Under the pieces are notes generated by a model. It ran no database searches and was not told the DNA's origin. It was given only the letters and a program-made list of their open reading frames with translations. A program made the translations under genes and the position numbers. Below, in pieces: positions 44,108 to 55,002 of a stretch of DNA of 64,000 nucleotides. This DNA comes from Pseudomonas oryzihabitans (GTDB lineage: Bacteria; Pseudomonadota; Gammaproteobacteria; Pseudomonadales; Pseudomonadaceae), in NCBI RefSeq assembly GCF_006384975.1, contig NZ_CP021645.1, forward strand, positions 5,050,001-5,114,000, read 5' to 3'. The first letter of the stretch is position 1. Each line of letters opens with the position of its first letter.

Positions 44108-45082
44108 TTAACCCTTGCCCAACACCTCCGGATTGGCCAACCCGGTCGGTTCCCCGGTGAAGAAGCCCACCAGATTGGCGAAGGCCTCGCCGAAATAGAG
44201 TTCGTAGCTGTGCTTCTCCACATAGCCCAGGTGCGGGGTGCAGAGCACCTGGGGATGGGCGAGCAGGGGATCGTCGGGTGCCACGGGCTCCTGCTCGAAG
44301 ACGTCCAGCGCCGCCTGGCCGGGATGGCCCAGTTCCAGCGCGGTGAGCAGGGCGCCGGGTTCGATCAGGCCGGCGCGGGCGGTGTTCACCAGCAGGGCGC
44401 TCTTCTTCATCCGTGCCAGGTCCTCGGCACGCACGCAGCCGCGGCTGCGCTCGCTGTATCTCAGGTGCAGGCTGATAACGTCCGCCTCGGCGAAGAAGGC
44501 CGCCTGGCTGGGCGCCGCGCGATGGCCGTCGGCTTCCGCCTTGGCCCGCGAGGCCTTGCTGCCCCAGACCAGCACCGGCATGCCGAAGGCCTGGCCATAG
44601 CGCGCCAGCCGCTGGCCGATCTTGCCGTAGCCCCAGATGCCCAGGATCTGGCCATCCAGGCGTTCGCCGAGATTGACCTGCCAGCGCCCGGCATAAAGGG
44701 CGTCGATGGCCGGCTTGAGGCGGCGACGGGCCATGAGGATCAGGGTCCAGGTCAACTCGGCGGTGGAGACCGGCGAGCCGCTGCCTTCGCAGACCGCCAC
44801 GCCCTGGCGGGTACAGGCGGCCACGTCGAGGTGTGCGGTGGCCTTGCCAGTCTGGCTGATCAGCTTGAGCCGCGGCAGGTGCGCCAGCAGCTCGGCATCG
44901 ATGCGGGTGCGCTCGCGAGTCAGCACCAGGGCGTCGGCGTCGCGGAAGCGCTCCACCAGCACCTGGGGATCGCGCTCGGCATCGTGGTAGAGGGTCACCT
45001 GGTGCCCGGCGCGCTGGAGTAGGGGATAGCAATCCAGGGTTTCGACGACGTGCTGGTAGTCGTCGGGGATGACGATATGCAT
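44108..45082 (-). CDS. D-2-hydroxyacid dehydrogenase family protein
   Basis: 324 residues from the ATG at 45082 (GGAG 6 nt upstream). NAD-dependent; start MHIVIPDDYQHVVETLDCYP. NAD motif GQILGIWGYGKIGQRLARYG (about 143-162), substrate/catalytic Arg region LLVNTARAGLIEPGALLTAL, Glu in DVFEQEPVAPDDPLL, catalytic His in VLCTPHLGYVEKHSYELYF. Close to the PdxB/SerA-like group; substrate unknown. Confidence 0.9.
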   Translation of the reverse strand: MHIVIPDDYQHVVETLDCYPLLQRAGHQVTLYHDAERDPQVLVERFRDADALVLTRERTRIDAELLAHLPRLKLISQTGKATAHLDVAACTRQGVAVCEGSGSPVSTAELTWTLILMARRRLKPAIDALYAGRWQVNLGERLDGQILGIWGYGKIGQRLARYGQAFGMPVLVWGSKASRAKAEADGHRAAPSQAAFFAEADVISLHLRYSERSRGCVRAEDLARMKKSALLVNTARAGLIEPGALLTALELGHPGQAALDVFEQEPVAPDDPLLAHPQVLCTPHLGYVEKHSYELYFGEAFANLVGFFTGEPTGLANPEVLGKG

Positions 45083-45193
45083 GGCGGGCTCCATTGTTAT
45101 TCTGAGCCGCCAGTGGAGCACCTGCGGAGTCGTCCGACAAGCATGAAGCGGGGTGGTGGACAAGGCTGCGCCGTTGTTCACCCTACCCGTAGC

Positions 45194-45219
45194 CTGGAAA
45201 ACCGCGCAGCGTTTTCTGG
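45194..45219. repeat. Diverged GGAAAAC hairpin repeat
   Basis: CTGGAAAAC-CGCGCAGC-GTTTTCTGG, a changed copy of the GTGGAAAAC hairpin (16999, 23774, 49217). It lies 8 bp beyond the stop of the ABC ATPase gene and may form the 3' end of that operon mRNA. Confidence 0.5.
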
Positions 45220-45226
45220 GGCCTGG

Positions 45227-46018
45227 CTAGTAGGGAATCACCAACGGCGTACCCGCCAGCGGATTCTCGATCACCGCGCACTTGAGGCCGTACAGCGCCT
45301 CGATCAGTTCGGGCGTGACGATCTCAGCCGGCGGACCCTCGGCGAGGATGCGACCGGCGCGCAGGGCGATGATGTGGTCGGCGTAGCGACAGGCCTGGTT
45401 GAGGTCGTGCAGCACTGCCACCAGGGTACGACCACCCTCGCGATTGAGCCGGCAGAGTAGCTCCATCAGCTCCACCTGGTGGGCGATGTCCAGGTAGGTG
45501 GTGGGTTCGTCGAGCAGCAGCAGCGGGGTCTCCTGGGCCAGCGCCAGGGCGATCCACACCCGCTGGCGCTGGCCGCCGGACAGGCTGTCCACCGCCCGCT
45601 CGGCCAGCTCCAGGGTATTGGTGGCTTCCAGCGCACGTTGCACCGCCGCTTCGTCGGCGTCGGTCCAGCCGGCGAAGGCCTGGCGATGGGGATGACGACC
45701 GCGAGCCACCAGATCGGCGACCAGGATGTCGTCCGGCGCCACGGCGCTCTGCGGCAGCAGGCCGATGCGCCTGGCCACCTCACGGGTGGGCAGCTCCTGG
45801 ATCAGCCGGCCATCCAGCCGGACCTCGCCGGCGCTGGGGCGAATCAGCCGCGCCAGGCTGCGCAGCAGGGTCGACTTGCCGCAGCCGTTGGGGCCGATGA
45901 TGACGGTGAAGCGGCCATCGGGCAGTTGCACGTCGAGATCGCGGCAGATCGGCTGGCCGCCGTAGCCCACGGTGAGGCCATGGGCGGCTAAGCGGCTGGG
46001 GGAAGCGTCTTGGCTCAT
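45227..46018 (-). CDS. Iron-siderophore ABC transporter, ATP-binding protein
   Basis: 263 residues, FecE/FhuC type. Walker A VIIGPNGCGKSTLLRSLARL (about 42-61), Q-loop LLPQSAVAPDD, signature VDSLSGGQRQRVWIALAL, Walker B LLLLDEPTTYLDIAHQVELM, H-loop VAVLHDLNQACRYADHI. The true start is the ATG at 46018, which overlaps the permease stop (ATGA). The open frame continues upstream only because the GC-rich DNA lacks stops. Energises import through the two permeases encoded upstream. Last gene of the operon. Confidence 0.94.
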   Translation of the reverse strand: MSQDASPSRLAAHGLTVGYGGQPICRDLDVQLPDGRFTVIIGPNGCGKSTLLRSLARLIRPSAGEVRLDGRLIQELPTREVARRIGLLPQSAVAPDDILVADLVARGRHPHRQAFAGWTDADEAAVQRALEATNTLELAERAVDSLSGGQRQRVWIALALAQETPLLLLDEPTTYLDIAHQVELMELLCRLNREGGRTLVAVLHDLNQACRYADHIIALRAGRILAEGPPAEIVTPELIEALYGLKCAVIENPLAGTPLVIPY

Positions 46019-47028
46019 GAGGTCCGCCGCCATTCGCGGCTCAGCAGGAAGATCAGATAGAGGCCACCCAGGGCGCCGGTGAGCAGCCCGACCGGAATCT
46101 GGAAGGGCGCCAACAGTCGCTGGGCCAGCAGATCGGCCAGGGCGGTGAGGCAGGCGCCGAGCAGGGCGGGCGCCAGGATGCCGAGATCGGCGCTGCGGGT
46201 CAGGCGCCGCGCCAGTTGTGGCGCCGCCAGGGCGACGAAGCCGATGGGGCCGGCGGTGGCGATGGCCAGGGCCGCCAGGGCGACCGCCACCGCCAGCAAC
46301 AGATTCTGGCTGCGCAGCACCGGCAGGCCCAGGGCGCGGGCCAGGTCGTCGCCCAGCTCCAGCAGCCGCAGCCGGCGGGCCAGCCAGGCGGCCAGCGGCA
46401 GGAGCAGCAGGCAGCCAGTGAGCAGGCCGAGGGTACGGCTCCAGGTCATCATGTCTAGGCTGCCGAACAGCCAGAGCCGGGCTTCCTGAGCCTGGTCCAG
46501 CTCGGCGCGGGTCAGTAGGTATTCGTTGAGCGAGGCGAGCAGGGCGCTGATGGCGATACCGAGCAGGATCATCCGCTCGCCGCGAATGCCGGCCAGGGCG
46601 GCGAGCCCGACCACCAGCACGGCGGCCAGCAGACCGCCAGTCAGGGCACCGAGCATCAGCGCCGCACCGCCCAATTGCAGCCAGAGCAGGGTGATGAGGG
46701 CGCCACTGGCCGAACCGACGGTGAAGCCCACCAGATCCGGGCTGGCCAGGGGATTGCGCGCCAGCCGCTGGAAGATGGCGCCACTGGCCCCTAGCGCGGC
46801 GCCAACACCAAAGGCGGCCAGCAGGCGCGGCAGGCGCAGGTCCAACAGGATGAGGCGGGTGAGGGCATCGCCCTGGCCCAGCAGGGTGGCGACCACCTGG
46901 TGCGGCGCCGGGGCGAAGGCACCGCCGGTGAGGCTGAGGGCACAGATGCCGATTGCCGCCAGCCCGAGCAGCAGCAGGCAGGCCTGGAAGCGCGCCGAGC
47001 GGCGTGGGGCGAAGCGATGACGGCTCAC
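46015..47028 (-). CDS. Iron-siderophore ABC transporter, permease (FecD type)
   Basis: 337 residues from a GTG at 47028 that overlaps the stop of the preceding permease gene (GTGA). Nine to ten helices, BtuC/FecCD family: ACLLLLGLAAIGICALSLTG, RLPRLLAAFGVGAALGASGA, FQRLARNPLASPDLVGFTVG, MLGALTGGLLAAVLVVGLAA, ATAGPIGFVALAAPQLARRL, GLLTGALGGLYLIFLLSREW. Forms the membrane channel with the other permease. Confidence 0.92.
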   Translation of the reverse strand: MSRHRFAPRRSARFQACLLLLGLAAIGICALSLTGGAFAPAPHQVVATLLGQGDALTRLILLDLRLPRLLAAFGVGAALGASGAIFQRLARNPLASPDLVGFTVGSASGALITLLWLQLGGAALMLGALTGGLLAAVLVVGLAALAGIRGERMILLGIAISALLASLNEYLLTRAELDQAQEARLWLFGSLDMMTWSRTLGLLTGCLLLLPLAAWLARRLRLLELGDDLARALGLPVLRSQNLLLAVAVALAALAIATAGPIGFVALAAPQLARRLTRSADLGILAPALLGACLTALADLLAQRLLAPFQIPVGLLTGALGGLYLIFLLSREWRRTS

Positions 47029-48065
47029 GAGCGCACCCGGCGGGCGGAGCGGATGACCAGGAACAGCAGCACCGGCGTACCGAGCAGGGCGCAGACGATG
47101 CCGGCCTCCAGTTCGCCCGGCAAGGCCATGCGGCGCCCCAGGGTATCGGCCAGCAGGAGCAGGTTGGCGCCGGCCAGGGGCGCCAGTGCCAGGATCCAGC
47201 GCCAGTCGGCGCCCACCAGCAGGCGCAACGCATGGGGCACCACCAGGCCAAGGAAGCCGATGGGCCCGGCCACCGCGGTGGCGGCGCCGCACAGCAGCAC
47301 GATGGCGACGAAGGCCAGCAGCCGCACCTGCCCTGGTCGGGCGCCGAGGGCGCGGCCCAGGTCGTCGCCCAGGGCCAGGGCATTGAGCCGGCTGCCCAGG
47401 GGTAGGCCCAGCAGCAGACCGATCAGCAGCAGCGGCAGGATGGCCAGGGCGCCACCCGGCGTCTGCCCACTCAAGGCACCCACGGCCCAGAAGCGGTAGC
47501 TGTCGAACACAGCGCTGTCGAACAGGGTGATGATGCCGGTGCAGGCGTGGAGGCTGGCGCTCAAGGCGATGCCGGCGAGGATCAAACGCAGTGGCTGGCC
47601 ACGCGCCGGGGCGCTGCCACCGAGCAGATAGACCAGGCCAGCAGCGAGGGTGGCACCCAGCAGGGCGCAGGCCAGGCGCAGCGGCGCATCGTCCAGCCCC
47701 ACCAAGGACAGCCCGACCACCACGGCGAAGGCTGCGCCGGCATTGATCCCCAGCAGGCCGGGGTCGGCCAGGGGATTGCGCGTCAACGCCTGCATCAGGG
47801 CGCCGGCCAGGCCCAGGGCGGCGCCCACCAGCAGGCCGAGCAGGGTGCGTGGCAGGCGCAGGTCCCAGAGCACCACGGCTTCCGTCGAGCCATCGGGGGC
47901 GAACAGCAACTGGAGGATACGCGCCGCTGACAGCGGCCGGGCGCCGATGCCGAGGCTCGTCACCACGGCCAAGGCCAGGGCGCCGAGCAGCAGGAGCAGT
48001 ACCAGGCCACCGCGGACGAAGGAGACCCGGCTGGCGCGGGGCGCGGGACTGGCGAGCGAGGTCAT
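47025..48065 (-). CDS. Iron-siderophore ABC transporter, permease (FecC type)
   Basis: 346 residues. FecCD family: VRGGLVLLLLLGALALAVVT, LRLPRTLLGLLVGAALGLAG, MQALTRNPLADPGLLGINAG, AFVAIVLLCGAATAVAGPIG, FLGLVVPHALRLLVGADWRW, FLVIRSARRVRS at the end. Its ATG at 48065 overlaps the stop of the binding-protein gene (ATGA). Tight overlaps through the four genes show one translationally coupled operon. Confidence 0.92.
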   Translation of the reverse strand: MTSLASPAPRASRVSFVRGGLVLLLLLGALALAVVTSLGIGARPLSAARILQLLFAPDGSTEAVVLWDLRLPRTLLGLLVGAALGLAGALMQALTRNPLADPGLLGINAGAAFAVVVGLSLVGLDDAPLRLACALLGATLAAGLVYLLGGSAPARGQPLRLILAGIALSASLHACTGIITLFDSAVFDSYRFWAVGALSGQTPGGALAILPLLLIGLLLGLPLGSRLNALALGDDLGRALGARPGQVRLLAFVAIVLLCGAATAVAGPIGFLGLVVPHALRLLVGADWRWILALAPLAGANLLLLADTLGRRMALPGELEAGIVCALLGTPVLLFLVIRSARRVRS

Positions 48066-49006
48066 GCCACCCCCAGGGCGGTGGCGACGGAGGTCACCAC
48101 TTGGTGGGCAGCCAGGGGGCCGGCGTTCAGGTAGAAGGCATCGGTATCCACGCGGATGGCCCGGGACTTGCTCACCGCATTCAGCCGCGGCCACAGCGGC
48201 TGCCGCGCCAGGCTGGCCAGGGCGGTGCCTTGCTCGGCGTAGAACAGCCAGTCGGCATCGGCCAGATCCAGCAATTCCGCGCTGACGTCCCGCGAAGTGC
48301 CCTTGAATCTCTGCGCGGCGGGGCGGGTGACGCCCATCGCCTGCAAGAGGCCACCGGGGAAGGAGTCCGCGCCCATCAACCTCAGCCGGGCGCCGCTGGA
48401 AAACAGCAGGGACGCGGAGGGCGGTTGGCTGCCCAGGCGTTGGGCGATGTTGGCAAGATCACGGTCCAGCTCTGCCAACAGCCGCCCGGCCTGCTCGCGG
48501 CGGCCCAGGGCGTCGGCCAGCACGAGGAAGTCCGGTCGCCAGTTACCCCCGGTGCCGCGCGCCACCACCGTGGGGGCGATGCGCGAGAACAGCTCCAGGC
48601 CGCCGGCGCGCAAGACGGTGCGGTTGAGCAGGATGAGATCCGGCGCCAGCCGTGCCAGGGCTTCGAGATCCGGGGCCTGACGGGTGCCCAGGTCGACCAT
48701 GGCATCCAGTTCCCCGGTACGCTGGGCGTAGGCGGTACGCAAGTAGGCCGGCGCCAGCTCGCGATTGTCCACCCGGGTGGTCCCGGCCGGGATCACGCCC
48801 AGGCTCAGGGCCGCGTCCAACTGACCGGTGGAAATCACCGCCACGCGCCGTGGCTCCCGCAGCAGGGTGGTGCTGCCCGCCACATGCTCTACCTGGCGCG
48901 GAAATTCACCATCCGCCGCCGACGCGCGAGCGCACACCCGACCCGGCAGACCGGCGAGCAACGCGGCACCACTGGCGAACTGAAGGAAAGCGCGACGATC
49001 GAGCAT
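48062..49006 (-). CDS. Iron-siderophore ABC transporter, substrate-binding protein (Tat substrate)
   Basis: 314 residues. The N-terminus MLDRRAFLQFASGAALLAGL has a twin-arginine motif (RRAFLQF), so export folded through Tat is likely, as for several FhuD-type proteins. Mature periplasmic-binding fold III: RRVAVISTGQLDAALSLGVI, DLEALARLAPDLILLNRTVL, LMGADSFPGGLLQAMGVTRP, LDLADADWLFYAEQGTALAS. Delivers a ferric siderophore to the permease pair. First gene of the ABC operon; 297 bp separate it from the receptor gene. Confidence 0.92.
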   Translation of the reverse strand: MLDRRAFLQFASGAALLAGLPGRVCARASAADGEFPRQVEHVAGSTTLLREPRRVAVISTGQLDAALSLGVIPAGTTRVDNRELAPAYLRTAYAQRTGELDAMVDLGTRQAPDLEALARLAPDLILLNRTVLRAGGLELFSRIAPTVVARGTGGNWRPDFLVLADALGRREQAGRLLAELDRDLANIAQRLGSQPPSASLLFSSGARLRLMGADSFPGGLLQAMGVTRPAAQRFKGTSRDVSAELLDLADADWLFYAEQGTALASLARQPLWPRLNAVSKSRAIRVDTDAFYLNAGPLAAHQVVTSVATALGVA

Positions 49007-49169
49007 GAGGTGGGCTGGCTGGATGGCGGAAAGAGGCCCGCCAGACGGGCCGGGGACCGTGACGGGGCAGCTAGCATAGAGCATCGCTACGGGCCTGGCA
49101 CCCGCTACGGACGCCAGGCTGTTCCGGCCGGCCACCATCCGCCCCTCTCTCCCTTGAAGATTGGGCGGA

Positions 49170-49242
49170 TCGCGGCCATGGGCCGCTCCTACAGGCGATG
49201 CGTTCTTGTCCGTAGCGTGGAAAACCGCGAAGCGTTTTCCAC
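49170..49242. repeat. CGCGGCCAT unit plus GTGGAAAAC hairpin between SBP and receptor genes
   Basis: CGCGGCCATGGGCCGCTCC (49171-49189) matches one arm of the pair at 16899-16980, and GTGGAAAAC-CGCGAAGC-GTTTTCCAC (49217-49242) is a copy of the hairpin at 16999 with one loop change. The order of the two units is the same as at 16899-17024. No promoter or Fur box was clear in this gap, so the ABC genes may read through from the receptor or have a weak promoter of their own. Confidence 0.6.
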
Positions 49243-49302
49243 TGGATAGCTTCACGCCTTGTCGTCCCTTCCTCGTCCGGGAGGGGGCGGGGACAACCCC
49301 GA

Positions 49303-51429
49303 TCAGAAGCTCACAATGGCACTCAGCCGCGCCGTCCGCGGCTCACCCACCGCCACCTGCAGCGGACTGTTGGCGCTCGACGGGTAGTACTCCTTGTCGA
49401 ACAGGTTATCCAGGTTCAGCTGCAGCCGTGCCTGGTAGCCGGTCACCGGCAGGTCCCAGCGCAGGAAGGCGTCGGCCACGGTGTAGCTGTCCATATAGAA
49501 GCTGTTGGCCGGATCACCAGCGCGTTCGCCGACGTAGCGAGCGCCACCGCCGACGTGCCAGCTGCCCAGGTTGGACGGCACGAGCAGGTGATGGGTCAGG
49601 TAGAGACTGCCGCTGTGCTTGGGCGCCTGGGTCAGGCGATTACCCTCGTTGGTGGGGTCGTCGAGTACCTCGGTGTGGTCGTAGGCGTAGGTGGCGATCA
49701 CATCCCAGCGCTCGGCCAGGCGCCCGGTGAGGTCCACTTCCAGGCCGCGCGAGCCCACCTTGCCGGCGGCTTGGCTCAGGCTCACCCCGTTCACGGTGGT
49801 GGTGGTCACCACGTTCTTTTTCTCGATGTCGTACAGCGCCACGTTCAGATTCAGCCCGGGCGTCAGGTCGTACTTGGCGCCCACCTCGAAGCTGCGACCT
49901 TCTTCGGGATCGAAGGTGTTGCCGCGGTCGTCCACGGTGGTGTTAGGCACGAAGGAGCGGCTGTAATTGCCGTACAGCGACAGGCTGTCGGTGGCCTGGA
50001 GTACCAGGCCGGCCAGAGGCACGGCGGCATGATCGCGCTTGTCCAGGTTGACCACATGGTTGTTGCCCAGCCCCTGGTCAGCGTATTGATCAAAGGACTG
50101 GTAGCGACCGCCGAGCACCAGAATCCAGCGATCGTCCAGATGCCAGTTGTCCTTGAGGTACAGCGAGGTGGACTTCAGGTTGCTGTCCTGGTCGCTCTGG
50201 GTCGCGCTCAACAGACTCGGCGGCGCCAGGTTGCCGTACACTGGCGCATAGATGTTGAGGTTGCGGCGCGAGGCATTGTTATTGCGGTAGGTCTTGCCGC
50301 GGAGCTGATCGCTGTCCTCATGATCGACCCCCACCAGCAGGTCATGGCGCTGGCCGAACAGCTCTTGGCGACCGATGAAATCCCAGCTCGCGTACGTCGT
50401 CTCATAGTCGTAGTCGGCACCGTTGGCGACCCGCAGCAGGTTGCCGTTGGCAGCCAGCGAAACCGGCTGGGCGAAGTCCAGGCTGTATCTATCGTTGTTC
50501 CAGGCGTAGGTCAGGCGAGTCTTCCAGTCGTCACTGAGCTGGTACTCGTAGCGCGCACTGGCGGTCTCGGTGATGCCTTCGCTCTTCGCCCATTTTTCGT
50601 CGAGACGCTTGTCGTAAGCGACGTGGGCGGGATGGCCGTTGACGAACACCGCGCCTCTATCCACCGGGCCAGTGTAGTCGTTGTAGGAATAGGCCAGGGT
50701 CAGGCTGGCGCGCTCGCCGGTCCAGGACAGCGACGGTGCCACCAGGCTGTGCTGGTCCACGCCGTAGTTGCGCCAGTAGTCTTCGCTTTGGCGCTCGGCG
50801 ACCAGGCGATAGGCCAGGCCGGTATCGCCAAGGGGACCGGTGGTGTCCAGGCCGAGATTGCCGCCGCCTTCACTGTAGGCCGAGCCGCTCAGGGTGGTGC
50901 GCTGTTGATATTGCGGCTGCTTGCTGACCACGTTGATCAGACCGCCCGGTTCCAGGGCGCCATAGAGCAGCGAGGCCGGCCCTTTGAGCACTTCCACCCG
51001 CTCGACGGTGGCATCGAAGTTGTGCGACAGACTCGAACGCACCCCATCGCGGAAGATGGAGCCATCGGCGTTGGTGCCGAAACCGCGTTTGACGAAAGCA
51101 TCCTTGGTGCCGGCCAGGGTATTGCCCTGGGTGACGCCGCTGACGAACTGCATGGCATCGTCCAGGCTGCTTACCGCGAAATCGTCGAGGGTTTGCGGCG
51201 TCACCACCTGCACCGACTGGGCTTCCTCCTTGAGCGGCACTGCGCTCTTGCTCGCGGTGGAGGCCTCGCTCGCCCGATAGCCCGTGTCCGCGTCGGTGGC
51301 TGTGGTGGAAATGTCCATGGGCGCAAGTGTGGTGCTCTCCGCTGCCAGCAGTCCCGAACTGGTCGCCAGGGCCAGCGTGCTGAGGGCAAAAGGAGCGAAG
51401 CGACGAAGGGCTCTGGGCTGGGCGTTCAA
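49303..51429 (-). CDS. TonB-dependent siderophore receptor
   Basis: 708 residues from a TTG at 51429. Outer-membrane gated channel. Signal peptide (RRFAPFALSTLALATSSGLL, cleaved near LAAES), plug domain (VQVVTPQTLDDFAVSSLDDA, DAFVKRGFGTNADGSIFRDG, RVEVLKGPASLLYGALEPGG, INVVSKQPQ), and a 22-strand barrel ending ...RTARLSAIVSF with a terminal Phe. No N-terminal STN signalling domain. An ATG at 51483 is in frame, but the Fur-box-like site and a -35/-10 pair overlie it, so transcription probably begins after it and the TTG, which also gives a canonical signal peptide, is preferred. Siderophore specificity unknown. Confidence 0.9.
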   Translation of the reverse strand: MNAQPRALRRFAPFALSTLALATSSGLLAAESTTLAPMDISTTATDADTGYRASEASTASKSAVPLKEEAQSVQVVTPQTLDDFAVSSLDDAMQFVSGVTQGNTLAGTKDAFVKRGFGTNADGSIFRDGVRSSLSHNFDATVERVEVLKGPASLLYGALEPGGLINVVSKQPQYQQRTTLSGSAYSEGGGNLGLDTTGPLGDTGLAYRLVAERQSEDYWRNYGVDQHSLVAPSLSWTGERASLTLAYSYNDYTGPVDRGAVFVNGHPAHVAYDKRLDEKWAKSEGITETASARYEYQLSDDWKTRLTYAWNNDRYSLDFAQPVSLAANGNLLRVANGADYDYETTYASWDFIGRQELFGQRHDLLVGVDHEDSDQLRGKTYRNNNASRRNLNIYAPVYGNLAPPSLLSATQSDQDSNLKSTSLYLKDNWHLDDRWILVLGGRYQSFDQYADQGLGNNHVVNLDKRDHAAVPLAGLVLQATDSLSLYGNYSRSFVPNTTVDDRGNTFDPEEGRSFEVGAKYDLTPGLNLNVALYDIEKKNVVTTTTVNGVSLSQAAGKVGSRGLEVDLTGRLAERWDVIATYAYDHTEVLDDPTNEGNRLTQAPKHSGSLYLTHHLLVPSNLGSWHVGGGARYVGERAGDPANSFYMDSYTVADAFLRWDLPVTGYQARLQLNLDNLFDKEYYPSSANSPLQVAVGEPRTARLSAIVSF

Positions 51430-51464
51430 GGGCGGTCTCGGCGGGATTTGAAAGAGGGTCAGCG

Positions 51465-51494
51465 ATTCTAAGTTGATAGCCATTCTCAAGTAAA
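51465..51494 (-). promoter_or_regulatory. Fur-box-like operator and promoter of the siderophore receptor gene
   Basis: On the minus strand TGAGAATGGCTATCA (51474-51488) agrees with the Fur 7-1-7 consensus TGATAATnATTATCA at 11 of 14 positions. It lies between a -35-like TTTACT (51489-51494) and a -10 TAGAAT (51465-51470) with an 18-bp spacer, the classic place for Fur repression. The transcript would start near 51458. Confidence 0.7.
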
Positions 51495-51525
51495 TCGAAT
51501 TCCCCGCCGTTGGTGTCCTGGCGCG

Positions 51526-53063
<1,538 letters not shown>

Positions 53064-53091
53064 TTCCAAAACTGTTTGTACTTCTACGTTG

Positions 53092-53123
53092 CGATTCGGG
53101 GCTGTCTAGACAGCCCCGAATCG
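53092..53123. repeat. Perfect 32-bp palindrome between guaB and guaA
   Basis: CGATTCGGGGCTGTCT and its exact inverted copy AGACAGCCCCGAATCG meet at a central TCTAGA without spacer. In RNA it would make a stem of about 14 pairs with a tight loop. It lies 29 bp after the guaB stop and 29 bp before the guaA start and has no T run, so it is more likely a processing or partial attenuation site than a full terminator; an operator is also possible. Confidence 0.7.
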
Positions 53124-53152
53124 TCTAAACCTAGCGCTATCGAGACCTGGCC

Positions 53153-54730
53153 ATGTCCCAAGACATCCACGCCCACCGCATCCTCATCCTCGACTTCGGT
53201 TCCCAGTACACCCAGCTCATCGCCCGCCGCGTGCGCGAACTGGGCGTCTACTGCGAACTGCACCCCTTCGACATGGACGACGCCGACATCCGCGCCTTCG
53301 CTCCGCGCGGCATCATCCTCGCCGGTGGTCCCGAGTCGGTCCATGAGGCTGGCAGCCCCCGCGCACCCAAGGCCGTGTTCGACCTGGGCGTCCCGCTGCT
53401 GGGCATCTGCTACGGCATGCAGACCATGGCCGAACAACTCGGCGGCAAGGTCGAAGGCTCCAACGTCCGTGAATTCGGCTACGCCAAGGTCGACGTGGTC
53501 GGCAAGAGCCGCCTGCTCGAAGGCATCGAAGACCACATCGACGACGACGGCGTACTCGGCCTGGACGTCTGGATGAGCCACGGCGACAAGGTCGGCAAGC
53601 TGCCGGACGGCTTCCACATCGTCGCCAGCACCCCCAGCTGCGCCATCGCCGCCATGGGCGACGACGAGCGCGCCTGGTACGGCGTGCAGTTCCACCCCGA
53701 GGTGACCCACACCAAGCAGGGCGGGCGCATCCTTTCGCGCTTCCTGAAAGACATCTGCGGCTGCGAAGCCCTCTGGACCCCGGCCAACATCGTCGAGGAC
53801 GCCATCGCCCAGGTGCGCGCCCAGGTCGGCAGCGCCAACGTGCTGCTGGGCCTCTCCGGCGGCGTCGACTCCTCCGTGGTCGCGGCCCTGCTGCACAAGG
53901 CCATCGGCGAGCAACTGACCTGCGTCTTCGTCGACAACGGCCTGCTGCGCCTGCACGAAGGTGACCAGGTGATGGCCATGTTCGCCGAGAACATGGGCGT
54001 CAAGGTGATCCGCGCCAATGCCGAGCAGCGCTTCCTGACCAACCTGGAAGGCGAAGCCGACCCGGAGAAGAAGCGCAAGATCATCGGCCGCACCTTCATC
54101 GACGTCTTCGACGCCGAGGCCAGCAAGCTCAACAACATCAAGTTCCTGGCCCAGGGCACCATCTACCCCGACGTCATCGAGTCGGCCGGCGCCAAGACCG
54201 GCAAGGCCCACGTCATCAAGTCCCACCACAACGTCGGCGGCCTGCCCGAGGATATGAACCTCAAGCTGGTCGAACCGCTGCGCGAACTGTTCAAGGACGA
54301 GGTGCGCAAGATCGGCCTGGAACTGGGCCTGCCCTACGACATGGTCTACCGCCATCCCTTCCCCGGCCCGGGCCTGGGCGTGCGCATCCTCGGCGAAGTG
54401 AAGAAGGAATACGCCGACCTGCTGCGCCGCGCCGATGACATCTTCATCAGCGAACTGCGCAAGGCCGACTGGTACCACAAGGTCAGCCAGGCCTTCGTCG
54501 TCTTCCAGCCGGTGAAATCCGTCGGCGTGGTCGGCGACGGCCGCCGCTACGCCTGGGTCGTCGCCCTGCGCGCGGTGGAAACCATCGACTTCATGACCGC
54601 CCGCTGGGCCCATCTGCCCTACGAACTGCTGGAAAAGGTCTCCAACCGCATCATCAACGAAATCGACGGCATCTCCCGCGTCACCTACGACGTTTCGAGC
54701 AAGCCGCCGGCGACGATTGAGTGGGAGTGA
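53153..54730 (+). CDS. guaA: GMP synthase (glutamine-hydrolysing)
   Basis: 525 residues. Converts XMP to GMP using ATP and glutamine. Glutamine amidotransferase domain: [20 protein letters not shown], the nucleophile in [17 protein letters not shown] (C86), [14 protein letters not shown]-PPase domain with the P-loop [19 protein letters not shown] (about 227-245), then the C-terminal dimerisation domain [19 protein letters not shown] ending KPPATIEWE. Complete and intact at the 3' end, which is a known attachment site for guaA-targeting genomic islands. Confidence 0.97.
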   Translation: MSQDIHAHRILILDFGSQYTQLIARRVRELGVYCELHPFDMDDADIRAFAPRGIILAGGPESVHEAGSPRAPKAVFDLGVPLLGICYGMQTMAEQLGGKVEGSNVREFGYAKVDVVGKSRLLEGIEDHIDDDGVLGLDVWMSHGDKVGKLPDGFHIVASTPSCAIAAMGDDERAWYGVQFHPEVTHTKQGGRILSRFLKDICGCEALWTPANIVEDAIAQVRAQVGSANVLLGLSGGVDSSVVAALLHKAIGEQLTCVFVDNGLLRLHEGDQVMAMFAENMGVKVIRANAEQRFLTNLEGEADPEKKRKIIGRTFIDVFDAEASKLNNIKFLAQGTIYPDVIESAGAKTGKAHVIKSHHNVGGLPEDMNLKLVEPLRELFKDEVRKIGLELGLPYDMVYRHPFPGPGLGVRILGEVKKEYADLLRRADDIFISELRKADWYHKVSQAFVVFQPVKSVGVVGDGRRYAWVVALRAVETIDFMTARWAHLPYELLEKVSNRIINEIDGISRVTYDVSSKPPATIEWE

Positions 54731-54764
54731 TCCTGCGTCCGGCATAGACCGGTACGTCTCGCAG

Positions 54765-54806
54765 AAAAAGCCCAAAGCCCGCGTAATTGCGGGCTTTGGG
54801 CTTTTT
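54765..54806. terminator. Bidirectional terminator after guaA
   Basis: Arms AAAAAGCCCAAAGCCCGC (54765-54782) and GCGGGCTTTGGGCTTTTT (54789-54806) with the loop GTAATT: 18 pairs with A and T tails on both sides. It marks the end of the GC-rich guaBA unit; the composition changes just beyond it. Confidence 0.92.
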
Positions 54807-55002
54807 GAATCTGGCAAATTCTGGCAGCTTTATGCATCTCCAAGCATGGGTGCAGTATGCACGGGATAAGAGCTTCATCTAATGCCATGCTGATCTCAGG
54901 CTCTATACCTACTCGGAAATTCCTGCAGGATACAGGAGCGGTATATGACTACACAGATTGCTACCAAACAAGGGGCTGCAGTTACTTTTGCTTGGGGCTA
55001 CG

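Noticed and set aside
46019..47383. Upstream continuation of the ABC ATPase frame to a total of 718 codons
   Set aside because: The extension is another frame of the two permease genes. The ATPase proper begins at 46018, where its start overlaps the permease stop.
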